A stretch of 64,000 nt of DNA. Source: Zelopaecilomyces penicillatus. Lineage: Eukaryota > Ascomycota > Sordariomycetes > Hypocreales > Pseudodiploosporaceae. The stretch covers positions 3,906,001-3,970,000 of the forward strand of contig VCCP01000005.1 in assembly GCA_005765155.1 (NCBI GenBank), read 5' to 3'. Made by a program: the position numbers and the translations under genes. This document shows positions 35,437-46,595 of this stretch, one piece after another (within the stretch, counting starts at the first letter, position 1; each line of letters starts with the position of its first letter). Below the pieces are notes generated by a model that saw only the letters and a program-made list of their open reading frames with translations, was not told the origin of the DNA and ran no database searches.

Positions 35437-38400
35437 CTATTGGTTTCCAGACGTGCCCGGCCCAGGGGTTCGGGGGGAGAACGAGGGCGACGTAGGCGAG
35501 TAGCTAGGACTAGTGGGCGACTGCTGTGAGCCAGGGCTCTTGGAGAAGCTCGGACTTGTTGGGGAGTAAGCCTCAGGAGACGTTGGTGACCATGAAGGTG
35601 ACGCGGGAGAGTATGATGGTGATGTGGCGCCCGCTCCATGCAAGTTAGGCGATGCAGGGCTGTAGTTGGGACTGGCCGGTGAGTAACTTGGCGAAGTGGG
35701 AGAGTTGAACTGTGCCGGTGAGGTCGGCGAGTAATGCCTGGGTGATGAGGGAGATGCGGGCGAGTAACTGGGCGAGGTTGGGCTGTAGTTGGGACTCGCC
35801 GGGCTTGTCGGCCGCAGCATGGGCGACGTAGGAGAGAAAGATGGAGAAGACGGGCTAAACGACGGCGACGTCGCATAACGTCCAACACCACCATCAATCA
35901 TAGGCGACGTAGGAGAGTAGCCTGCGTTGGGCGATGTCGGCGAGTATCCACCCATGCCTGAACTGAACGGAGATGTTGGCGAAGTGCTGAATGGACTTGT
36001 TGCACCGTGCATCGAGTACGGGCTCATGGAGCCCATGCCACCAAAACCACCGCCGCCATATTCCGTACCGAACCCAGCTGGAGTCTCGGAACCTGCACCT
36101 TGGATGGGCGAGAAGTTTCCTGCTGCAGGGGAGTTCATGCTCAGGTAACCCGAGTCTGCCATGGGAGAACCAGTGTCGTAAGGTGTAGCAGCTCCTTCGA
36201 CATCCCCTTCCTTGACAGGCATGCCAGGCATAAGACCCATTCGAGAATTGTCTGAGATAACCGTCTCCAGCATTTTCGGATCCAGGAAGACATCGAAGTT
36301 ACCAGTTCCCATAGGAGCCATCTGGCCGAGCATGACGTTTTCAGAAATACCACGGCAATCATCAAGCTCACCTGTCGCCGCAGCCTCAAGAAGAATCTCA
36401 ACGGTCTCTTCAAAGGAACAACGCATCAGCGCACCTGTATCAGCACGATTGATTCCATGTCTGGTCACGGCCGAAATGCTACCTCTGTAGGTCATTACAT
36501 CAACAAGCAATGCAATGTGACGATGATTGACATATGAACCATCAAAGGCCAACACGGCTGTCAATTCCTTCACAAGGGCAGAACGCGCTGCCTCGACACC
36601 AAAAACTTCTGTGATCTGATAGAGATCGTTTGTGTAAGTTCGGCGAGGGTCAACACCAGCAACCGCGAGAACATCCCGCAGAGCTGAGCCACTGGTATCC
36701 AGGTACCACTGAGTGCATCGAGGATCATCTTTGAGCGCAATTTCAGCTCCCTCTGCATCCTCGACTAATTTGGTGCCCTTAGTCAAAAAGGCACGTTCAA
36801 CACCCGGAACACCACGAAGAGTCAATGTGTCAAGAAGATGAGCCTCGAGACGCTTTAGCATCACATCGTCTTCAATCTTCTTGTCACCATCTTCATCCTT
36901 GGAGTCATCAGCGCGGATAGTTCGCACACGAATAACTTGCTCGTCTGCGTTGTTGTCACTGAAGATGACAGCCAAATCATTGGGATACTCTTCCTTGATG
37001 CGCTGCGCGACGTCATCAATCTTGATCTCCTTATCGAGTAGCTTCTGTCGATCTAAGGTGATACGCAAAAGCCACCTAGACTGTTGATCAATCGAATCCT
37101 GACTATCGTCGGGAATCAAAAAGTACGATTCAACCATGTCAGCATCCTCAGCAATAGTTGTAGACTGGACATCGGGATCGTAGTAGATTTCGGTGACCGA
37201 GGTTACAGATCGCAAGTTAGTGTACTCAACCAGACTTCGCAATTTCTTCGCCTGTTCCTGCTTAGCAAGCGGCGTGTCCAAGTAAACCGCCATACTTGGT
37301 GTCTTGATGTTCTTAGCCAAGTTGAGAATTTCCTTGAGTCGAGGCACACCGAGAGTAACGTTCTTAGAAGACACACCGGCGAAATGGAAAGTGTTCAGTG
37401 TCATCTGCGTTGCCGGTTCACCAATCGATTGAGCAGCCAAAACACCAACCATTTCACCGGGGCTGACAAAGGCCCTGTCCCATCGGTTTTGAAGCTCGCC
37501 CAGCACATGATCAAAGGCAAGTTTGTTGAGGCGGTGCTCCTTCACAATTTCCTTGAAAGCCAGTCGCGATAGCATCAGGGCTTTGACCAAGATGGTGGCG
37601 CTTTCATCAGCCTCCTTAGAAATATCATCCGTACCACGAACAATCTTCATCTTGTTCAAGACATCGCGCACAACCGGAATGACATCTGAAGGACGCAGAT
37701 TGCTTCGATCAGTTGCCTTGACATTGAATACACGCTTGGCAGTCTCAATCATGCGGCCGATATTGAGAGGAAGTTGCATCATTTCGTCGCCCAACTTGGT
37801 ACGATTGATGACTCGTACTCGTCTCCGATCTGACTGCAGAGCATCCCACTCCTCGTCAAGGAGAGCCATGGAAGCCTTGTCACCGGTCAACTCATTGCCA
37901 TATTCGTAATCTTTCTTGAACCACTCAGGGGGATTCGCCAGATCAAGTCGATACTTCTTCTCAAAAGCTTCATCCGACATCTTCAATGTGCCTAGTCTCT
38001 GCTTCTCGATGCACATAGCATCGAGACCGTCTTCACCATACAAGAATTGAATAATGTCTCCCAAAGAGTTGCGAACTGTTCCATCGTATCGAGCACTGAG
38101 ATCTTCAAGGGCCTTGACCAGACGTCGCTGAATGTAACCCGTCTCGGCAGTCTTGACGGCAGTATCAATGAGACCTTCTCTACCAGCCATAGCGTGGAAA
38201 AAAAATTCACTAGGAGTTAAACCACGCAGATAAGAATTCTCCACGAAACCACGAGCCTCAGGCGAATAATCATCCTTTGTAAAGTGAGGTAGAGTACGAT
38301 ACTTGAAGCCAAAAGGAATACGTTTTCCCTCCACAATTTGTTGACCAACAAGCGCCGTCATTTGTGAAATGTTAATAGAAGATCCTTTGGAACCAGACTC

Positions 38401-40738
38401 GGCCATGGTGACAGCGTTGTTGGAGTCCTTCAAACTCTTCTGTGTCGTCGTACCAGCCTGATCACGAGCCTGATTCAGGGCCATGGAAACCTTGTTCTCG
38501 AATGTGGCGCGCACGTTCATTCCGGGCAAGGCTTCAAGCTCGTTGGCAGTTGCCATAGCTGTCAGTCGAGCAACCTCGGCTTTCTGTGTGTCAATGTGGA
38601 TTTGAACTTTCTCGATGGTCTGTTTGTCCGGAATAGTGTCACCGATACCAATACTGAAGCCATTGTGCAAGAGCCAGTGCATAGTCACCTGCTGCACACC
38701 ATTAAGGAAAGCCATCGCACCGTCTGGTCCCAACTCATTGTAGCAGAGATGGATGACACCACCAGCAGCCGAGCCGATATTCTTCTTCTTCGTGAGACCA
38801 TATATCAGTTGGCCGCTTTGGATGACAAACCCAGAATCATTCAATGGCATTTCGACTTTGCCTTCTGCAAGACTAATTTCTTTGGGGATAACCATGCTAA
38901 GAATTTGCTTGCCTGTCCATCTGGGTCGGGGTTTAAGAATAGCGGGCTGGGGAATGACACCATCCCAGTTGGGAACCCAGAGCATGAGATCCATGACTGC
39001 TTTTTTATCAATGAAGGTGTCACGTCGGCACATTTTGTATGCTCCGGCCAAAGAGTCCTGGACAATACCCATCAGAGGGCCGTTCTTTTGAGGTGATACA
39101 ATGTTGTTTGGAACCAAGCAAAGCTCTTTGACCTCAGCGCGAGTCTCCTCACTCTGTGGGACGTGAAGATTCATTTCGTCACCGTCGAAATCGGCGTTGT
39201 AGGGCGAGGTGACAGACAGATTCAGTCGGAAGGTCGAGTAGGGCATGACTCGAACGCGATGACCCATCATGGATTCCTTGTGGAGAGAGGGCTGACGGTT
39301 GAAAATGATATAGTCACCATCCATCAAATGACGCTCTACTTTCCAACCGTATTCCAAGGAAATCTGGGCTGCGCGCCTGTGATGCCGTAAGTCAATACGG
39401 GTGCCATCTGACCGGATGACATATTTGGCACCAGGATGTTCATTGGGCCCGTTCTCCACAAGCTGATGTAACTTGCCAATGTTGTAAGGCGTTACAGTCT
39501 CCGGATAAGTGAGTGTGCGGGCAATGCTTCGGGGTACACCGACTTCGTGTAGTGACAAGTTGGCATCGCCAGTGATGACAGTTCGTGCCGAAAAGTCAAC
39601 ACGCTTACCCATCAAGTTGCCTCTCAACCGACCCTCCTTTCCTTTTAAGCGGGCTCGAATAGCCTTGACTGGACGACCGCTCTTTTGTAAAGCGCGAGGT
39701 TGACCAGCAATGTCATTGTCCATATAAGTTGCCACGTGATACTGAAGCAACTCTTCGAAATCTCTAGCAATGTGCTGGGGAGAGCCTTCGCGGATAGCTT
39801 GCTTGACATTGCCGTTGGCACGAATGATATCACCCAATTTGTATGTCAAATCGTCCTCACCACGCATGCCGGTACTTGAGCCATCCATGGAAATACTTGG
39901 GCGAACAGGAGGGGGCGGAACTGGCAATACAGTAAGAATCAGCCACTCGGGGCGAGCATAGTCTGAGTTAAGTCCAATGTTGACGAGATCGTGCTCAGAT
40001 ATCCGGCGCAAGATACCGTGAGCCATTTCTGGGGTGATTGGAACCGTCTCTTTCCTCTTGGGCCCATCCTCTTGAGCAACTTCGAAGGCAGCTTTGAGCT
40101 GCAAAGCAGCCTGTCGAACTTGAGGTTGCATGTTACCACACCCGCCGTGGCTCTCAACTTGGAGAGGTTTCATGCCTGGCGCAAATTCCTCGTCCTTGTT
40201 CTTTTCAGATCGATCTTCGTTCTCGCATCTCCGCTTCTTCTTGCAAACAGCCCATACTCGTTTAAAACGAAGCTTGGCATCTCGAGTGTTAATAGCAGCG
40301 ACAAACTCAGGATCACTCTGGGAAAGTTGTGGTTAGCGTCTAGCAAGTTTTAAAGCTTCATGAAGAATAGAGTAGACCAACTTCATCGGCCAACACTTTG
40401 CTGCAGTTGTGGCAGACTATCTCCAATATCTTCTTGACTTTCTTGATAAAGCCTGGGTGGTAGACCGGCTTTGCCAGCTCGATGTGACCGAAGTGACCAG
40501 GACACTCGCCCATCGCCTGTGTGCAGGTCTTGCACTTGAACTGTCTATCGATAGAGCCAAGCAGAGGGTCATTGAGACCTCCATCACGAGGCTTGGTCCC
40601 ATTCTCTTCCATGGTTTCGGGGTAGAGAATGTGAGCGACACTCATGTTCTTAATCTCCTCGGGAGACATTAGCCCAAACTGAATCTCTTCCACCGTCTTG
40701 AGCGGCGCGCTCGAATGGGTAAAATAAAGATTCGCCAT
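35437..40738 (-). CDS. rpb1: RNA polymerase II largest subunit RPB1
   Basis: Exons 40738..40382 and 40317..35437 give 1745 aa. RPB1 forms the active-centre cleft of Pol II with RPB2. The start MANLYFTHSSAPLKTVEEIQ matches fungal RPB1. The N-terminal zinc-binding clamp is visible (CKTCTQAMGECPGHFGHIEL), followed by a second cysteine pair in exon 2 (HGGCGNM). The catalytic NADFDGDEMN motif that binds magnesium is at about residues 493-502, and the trigger-loop region reads TLNTFHFAGVSSKNVTLG. The C-terminal domain (about 1576-1745) consists of heptad-like YSPTSPS variants; only three are exact. The intron 40318-40381 starts with GTTGGT, a weak donor, but has a CGCTAAC branch and CCCAG end, and restores KVLADESDPEFVAAI. 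The next gene, SWD1, is on the same strand, 1 kb upstream of the start. Confidence 0.98.
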
Positions 40739-41754
40739 GATTGCGGTTATGATGATTGTCGATTGAAATACAGGCTGAAGGACCGGTGAAGGCGACAATC
40801 AGGCACGCGCTTCGCAGTCGCGTTGGTAGAAAAAATGGATATCGCGCCGAAAACACGAAAAAATAGCGAATGAGGTCGAATTCCCGCGGCGGAAAACTGT
40901 TTTAACGATGATACAGGCTGTTATATGCTGATAAATGATGGCGCTCGTAGCAACGCCCGTCCTAGCCTACGGCCCAGGAGAACCTCAGGGCTGGTCTCCC
41001 CCGGCGCGACCAGCTCCAGGAGTCGTACGGGTACGGAAGTCGTCGTTTGGCGAATCGTATCGTGTTCGAGGACGTGCTTCGAGTCGTTATACTCGATGCC
41101 CGACGCGCGCGTTGATGATTTGTTGCCGTGGGCAGAGTTTTGTCGTGGTTAAGGCGAGACGTCTGGGGGTAGCCTGAAAGATTCTGGACTTGAGGCGACG
41201 GCAGCACGCTCCGATGGCGCTAGACCTCTTATGGCGCGGTCAACCTCCCTGCGCCTGCATAATTGGTGCCTCAGGCCTCCGGGGGGCAATGTACCTCTGC
41301 TGCCAGTACACGCGAGGCAAAACTTAAAGTCAATAATACTCAGTCACGTGTAGTGCTTTGGCTTGCCAGACGCTGCACCTTTATTTTTGTCAGTGGCCCT
41401 GACGGTCCACGATCTGGAGCTAAGGCGACTTTGACGCCACGCTCTGTTTTAACCCCGTTCTCCAACGTTCTCCGAATGACTCAGGGTCTGGTTCGATTTC
41501 GTGGCTGCCAATCAAGACAACATCACATTTAACTTTCTGCTGCAAGCCAACATTTAACCCACACTGTGATACACTCTGTCCTTGCTTCTGATGATGACAA
41601 TTGACTGCGCATGGCGCCCGCCTCCTTAAGATTTGGCTGGGCAGCGACAACACGCGACTACAATTATGGATGAATATCAGCAATATCAGTGTTGTCTTAT
41701 GTCAATTGCTAGGAATCCCTAGGTCTATGTATTAATATGTGGTCTATCAGCTTA
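40739..41754. other. Intergenic region: RPB1 promoter and SWD1 3' end
   Basis: About 1 kb. RPB1 is transcribed leftwards from here. No TATA element is evident near 40738, and no supported ORF was found. Confidence 0.45.
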
Positions 41755-43218
41755 TCATTTCTTTCGGTTCTTTGCTCCTCTTCCCTTCTTGCGCACTGCT
41801 GGGCCCGTTTCAGCTCCGCCACTTAAATCAGCCTGGGTTTCCCCCGGGCTCCTACGACGCATGGTTCCTGTTGACACCGCAACGAACTCGTCCTCGCTAT
41901 CGCTTTCGCCCAGGTTGAAAAGAATGGGCATTCGGAAGCTGTCAACCTCTCCTCCCTTAAGATCAAGGGTCAGGACATCAACGTTTTCATCTTCCGCATC
42001 GAGCCGCCGCCGATGAATTTCCTCCTGCGCATAAATGTCGAATTCGTCCTCGCGCTCAACATACTCGACGTTCTCTTCGACCTCGGCAAAGTCTGGCGCC
42101 AGCGCCGACCATTTTTGCGGACTTATAACGGACCATATGTATATTCTGCCTGTTTCCAACCCGCATGCGGCCAAAAGGGCCCGAGATGGGTGCCATTCTA
42201 TAACACCCTGCTCTTCCTTTGGGTCCTTTAGCATGCACACCAAACTGCCGTGGTTCCGTTCCCAGACATAGAGCTCGTGGTTATTATATGTAGATGCTGC
42301 AACGTACTCGCCCGTTGCGCTAAATGTGACGTGGTTCCAGGATAATTTGTTGACAACATCCTGGAATTTGTGTTCAAGAGGTATTTGTATGGTATCGAGG
42401 TCAAGATCTTCCACCGATAAGTTTGGTATTCGAAATGTCCTGATGATTCTGTCTTGTGAATTCACCAGTAGGTCCCGGCCTGAGCTTGTGATACGCATCG
42501 TTGTGATTACTCCTTGGCAAATCTTTTCCGAGTAGATTATTTCAAGCGTCTTGGTGTCAATGATGTTGAGTTTGCCCTTGTTCGTGCCCGCAATGATATG
42601 GTCACCAGAAGCTGTCCAAATGGCCGAGGTCGTCATTTGCTTCGCGTCTTCTTTTGCCTGTTTCTCTTTAAGAGCTGTGTCGCCGTCGGCGTTGGATCGT
42701 TTTGGTGCAGAGGGGAGGATGCGTTTCGTGTCGACGGGTTCAGACATATCCACTAGCACAGGCTGTTCTTCGAAAAGTGATGCAACTAACTGCAAACTAA
42801 ACGGGTCAGCCAGCCTGATTATAATTTCTTGACGCTCGCCAAGGTGTGATTCCCCTTACTGGTTCCAAGGATTCAGCTCGGCCATGTAGGCTGGTGCACG
42901 AAAGCGCACCTCGCGGAGCCTGTGCCCTGTCTCGAGGTCCCAGAGCGTTGCTTTCCAGCCCTGACAAGTCGAGAGCAAGTATCTGCCACACCGTGACCAG
43001 CTCAGAAAAGTGATGCTTTTGTGGTGGCCACGCAGCTTCCTTGCGACGCCCATCGTCTCCAAATCCCAGACGACAACAGTACCGTCAACCCGTCCAGAGG
43101 CGAGATAGTCGCCCTTGCGGTTGAATCGCAACATAGTCGCATGCCCCGACCGGATCGTGCCGGTCATGCTCTCAGGAAAATCCTGGAGGAGGTAGTCGTC
43201 CGACAACAGGAGATTCAT
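41755..43218 (-). CDS. swd1: COMPASS complex WD40 subunit Swd1 (RbBP5 homologue)
   Basis: Exons 43218..42860 and 42796..41755 give 466 aa. Swd1 is a WD40 propeller subunit of the Set1/COMPASS histone H3 lysine-4 methyltransferase in the nucleus. The N-terminus MNLLLSDDYLLQDFPESMTG, then RSGHATMLRFNRKGDYLASG and DGTVVVWDLETMGVARKLRG are characteristic of Swd1/RbBP5. The intron 42797-42859 (GTAAGG...GGCTGACC...TTTAG) joins LNPWN to HLQLVASLFEEQPVLVD, a conserved linker. Later blades include TSAIWTASGDHIIAGTNKG and VIEWHPSRALLAACGLETG. The C-terminus is acidic, then ends in a basic KKGRGAKNRKK tail, likely a nuclear localisation signal. The start Met at 43218 was chosen because it matches the family; the frame is open farther upstream. 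Confidence 0.95.
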
Positions 43219-43671
43219 CGTCGCGGTGATGACTGGTATGATCGAGAGAGCAATCCGGGCATAGCATCGGCGTAGGCTCTGCTTATGGGGTGTCGCAGAG
43301 AAATCTGCCAGAAGCGCAGTTTTTGCGGTTGTCACAGCACGCAAACAGGAGGAACGCGTTCGGCTGCGAGGCTGAGAAGGTCACTCATGTCGAAATGCTG
43401 TGACAGCTCCACCGCGGGGTTATTTCAGTGTTAGCACCACCATCGCCAACCACTAAAATTAAATCCATCGTCGTGTGATTCACACATGTCTGGAGAATTT
43501 ACTACCTTGCAAGCGTTAACACCTCAAACAGTGTGGTTTTTATTTGGAAGCCATTGGCCTGCATTAGACTAGAATCTCGCAGAATTGGCTGGCTTGCCAC
43601 ATCATCACTGTATTTCTTATAACTACACCTTCCAAGCAAGCTCAGCCCTTACTTCCTATCAAGGCGACAGA
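43219..43671. promoter_or_regulatory. Divergent intergenic region SWD1/THG1
   Basis: The 453 bp between the two start codons must carry both promoters. No TATA box is evident. Pairing of a chromatin gene and a tRNA-maturation gene is probably incidental. Confidence 0.4.
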
Positions 43672-44938
43672 ATGGCAAACTCCAAGTACGCCGCTCTTTA
43701 TTTGAGCTCATAGTTTTTATTATAAGACGCTAACGCTGTTAAAGGTTCGAATACGTAAAAAGCTTCGAGCAGCCAGATGGCTTGCTACCAAACACATGGA
43801 TAGTGGTACGAATTGATGGCCGAGCTTTTACAAAGTATTCGCCCTGCACAGCACTCAAGTGTTCCTTTCTTATGTTCTTGTCTCACAATATGCTCCAGGA
43901 TGTGTGCCAAGTATAATTTCGAGAAGCCCAACGATAAAAGGGCCCTAGATCTTATGAACTTCGCTGCCAAGGCCGTGGTGACTGATCTTCCGGAAATCAG
44001 CATCGCGTACGGTGTTAGCGACGAGTACAGGTTATTCTCTCCTTTATTTGCTAGAGAAATACTTCCGGGGTCTAATTTATCGCAGTTTCGTCCTTCACAA
44101 GTCATGTAACATCTTTGAAAGGAGAGAAAGGTGTGACAACGTTCATGTCATACTAAAGTCAACATCCAGCTTACACTTCCCAGCAAGCTTGTCACCACGA
44201 TAGTCTCTACTTTCACCGCCAATTATGTCTACAACTGGTCTACATTCTTTCCAGACACTCCTCTTTCATTTCCACTTCCAACCTTTGATGGGCGGGCCGT
44301 CTGTTATCCCACTATTCAGAATCTTCGAGACTATTTGAGCTGGAGACAAGCTGATTGTAAACAAGAGTTGAGCACACTGTTCCTCGATTACTTGCTAACA
44401 GTGTTTAAGGTCACATCAACAACCTCTACAATACTTCTTTCTGGGCTTTAATACAGAAAGGAGGGATGGACAACAAAGAGGCCGAACGCACACTTGCTGT
44501 ATGAGACTCTCCTTTTCTTCTGGAATTACTAAGCATGCTCTGACAATATGACACTAGGGAACCTTGGCCTCAGATAAGAACGAGATTCTTTTCTCGCAGT
44601 TTCAAATCAATTACAACAACGAGCTTGAGATGTTTAAAAAGGGCAGCGTCATATTCCGAGATGTGGGTCTCCGTAGCGTGTTGCCCCGTGAAGTTGCTCA
44701 AACTAACAGGATGTTAAAGTATGAGCTAGTCGAACCGGGCAGCCACACGGAAACTTCAACAGCAGATGCTCTCGCAGAGCCTATTCAGCAGTCAAAGACG
44801 CAGGCTGAAAAGGACAAGAAGAGAAGGGCGAAGGCTAAAGTGGTGGTTGAACACATAGACATTATTAGAGATGACTTTTGGGAGAGTCGGCCGTGGATAT
44901 TGTCTAACAAGCCAGGCAAAGTCCCGAAAACAGCATGA
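43672..44938 (+). CDS. thg1: tRNA(His) guanylyltransferase Thg1
   Basis: Seven exons: 43672..43685, 43745..43834, 43899..44030, 44086..44130, 44184..44356, 44410..44498, 44558..44938; 307 aa. Thg1 adds the G(-1) residue to the 5' end of tRNA(His) in a 3'-5' polymerisation, which histidyl-tRNA synthetase needs for recognition. Family signatures are seen: NSKFEYVKSFE, WIVVRIDGRAFTK (metal-binding Asp), AYGVSDEYSFVLHKS (second catalytic acidic pair), STFTANYVYNW, FDGRAVCYPT, LRDYLSWRQADCHINNLYNT and the EISRTL-like GTLASDKNEILF. Every splice keeps frame and each junction falls within a conserved motif. Exon 1 codes for only four full codons (14 nt). The C-terminus is lysine-rich (KDKKRRAKAKVVVEHIDIIR). 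Confidence 0.96.
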
Positions 44939-45065
44939 AATATATCCATTCGTACGGGATATCCGTTATATCTCAAAGGAACAAAGTATTGACCCAAACT
45001 CCATACCAAATGCGCTGGCGCTTATGAAATAACACCTTCTAATATCAACATCCTTCTTATTTCTA

Positions 45066-45704
45066 TTACTCCTTTCTCCTTTTCCGTTTCTCGTCCTTCT
45101 TTGCCCTTCGCTGTTTTTTCTCTACTTCTAAACTGTCGCTGCTGTCGGAAGATTTTGACTTCTTCATTCTCTTCTCTCTTCGTTTCAGACGGGCGGCTCT
45201 CTTCAAAGCTCGGGCTTCCTTTCGTTTGCGTCTCTCTTCCCTTCTCACTTTCCTTTCTTCCTTGGTCTCCTTTTTCGGTGTGTCTGAGCTTTTCTTTGAG
45301 GGCTCAGGTGTATTGTCGTCTTCCTTGCCAGATTCTGTGTCGGAGGATTCTGTCTCCTCTGGTGTCGGCATTGAAATGGTACCCTCGAGGAACCCGCCCC
45401 GCACAAAAGTCGCGTACACAGAATACTTAGCTGATAGCCCCTTGTCTAGAGCGTTCAGCTTGCCACTTGTAATCGTTTGGACCACTTTGCCTTCCTTCGA
45501 AGTATCCAGCCCCTTTAGTTGCTCGTCGAAGGCGTTCATCCACCATTGATCGCTTGTGAAATGTTGTTTGGTGCCTAGGCCCTTTGTGTTGTCCTTTCTG
45601 TTCAGAAGGAGAGGCTTTGCGAGGCCGATAGAGTCGTCTGTCTTATGGAGCGAATGACCCTTTCCCCGCCATCCTTGGGAGGAAAGAAGCGCGTACGCAT
45701 CCAT
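45066..45704 (-). CDS. tma23: Nucleolar G-patch protein TMA23-like
   Basis: Single-exon frame of 212 aa from ATG 45704: MDAYALLSSQGWRGKGHSLH, a short G-patch-like N-terminus, then LLNRKDNTKGLGTKQH, DQWWMNAFDEQLKGLD and a lysine- and arginine-rich low-complexity tail with acidic-serine blocks. This order (short G-patch, a KGLG then WW..FD..LK..LD box, basic tail) is that of yeast Tma23, a nucleolar ribosome-biogenesis factor associated with 40S maturation. Longer in-frame Met codons upstream (from 45842) were rejected because the family starts at MDAY. The 3' end converges on THG1, whose stop lies only 127 bp away, so 3' ends of the two transcripts may overlap. Confidence 0.85.
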   Translation of the reverse strand: MDAYALLSSQGWRGKGHSLHKTDDSIGLAKPLLLNRKDNTKGLGTKQHFTSDQWWMNAFDEQLKGLDTSKEGKVVQTITSGKLNALDKGLSAKYSVYATFVRGGFLEGTISMPTPEETESSDTESGKEDDNTPEPSKKSSDTPKKETKEERKVRREERRKRKEARALKRAARLKRREKRMKKSKSSDSSDSLEVEKKQRRAKKDEKRKRRKE

Positions 45705-46595
45705 CCTGACGGAGACTCCGTATATATAGCGTCCTACTCCACAAGTATTGTTGCTGTCCTTGTAGTGGTGGTGCGGCGAGGAAGGTGTCGGTATTTGAAG
45801 CGTCACGAGGTAAAAAGGCTTTAGGGACGGAAACGCATTCACGGGAACCAGTCCTCAATGCGACTCAAGCGTTGATGTGGTTGGGTTCGACCGGGAATTT
45901 TTTTTGGTGGGGCCAGCTTATCGCAAGCCTTATCCATGGTTGTGTTTCGATTGGTGCGCATTGATGGACAAATGATGCCTACCCTACATCTTTGAATTGT
46001 TGTTGATTGGAAACCATGCGAAAAACAACTTCAAGTCATTTTGGCTACGGTTCGGGTGGCATTTTTTGGCTGATCAATTTGAACCAGTTCCAATATTTCT
46101 ATAAAGCCTTTCCCGTTAGTTCCTAGATAAGATGGGGCGTTTGGGCGAATGATGCGCATGCATAGAAGGGTTGTCACACGTCAGGACATTCACATGTCAG
46201 CAGTTGGATGTCAATCAACTAAACCATAGGGGAGGTTGATTAAAACATGCTCGTTTCAATTATCGCTGATGATCAGTTGCCCCCCGGAGTGTTATTTTAA
46301 CTGAGAAAACATGACGTGCAAGACACGGATTGAATTAGTTGTCAAGCACATGTTGTCAAGGGAATTGCATATGACTGCCACAATTGATACGTGGGGTGGT
46401 TGGTGACGTAGGCAGCCAGCATAGTTTGCCCCAGAACAGGCTCGGCTCAACCTCATTCAGCTGCCTATGCAAAGCAGGTATTTTAATTCGAGCATGGCAA
46501 CTACATAGAGAAACATTTATCATAAAACCGTGTATTTTTCGATTTAGTTTCCTCTTCTTTAGAGAAAGTCAAGTCCTAAAATATCAACGCTCACC
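45705..46595. promoter_or_regulatory. Divergent intergenic region TMA23/DUF726 gene
   Basis: About 890 bp with no supported ORF. It is AT-richer than the flanks near 45980-46100, and presumably holds both promoters. Confidence 0.4.
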
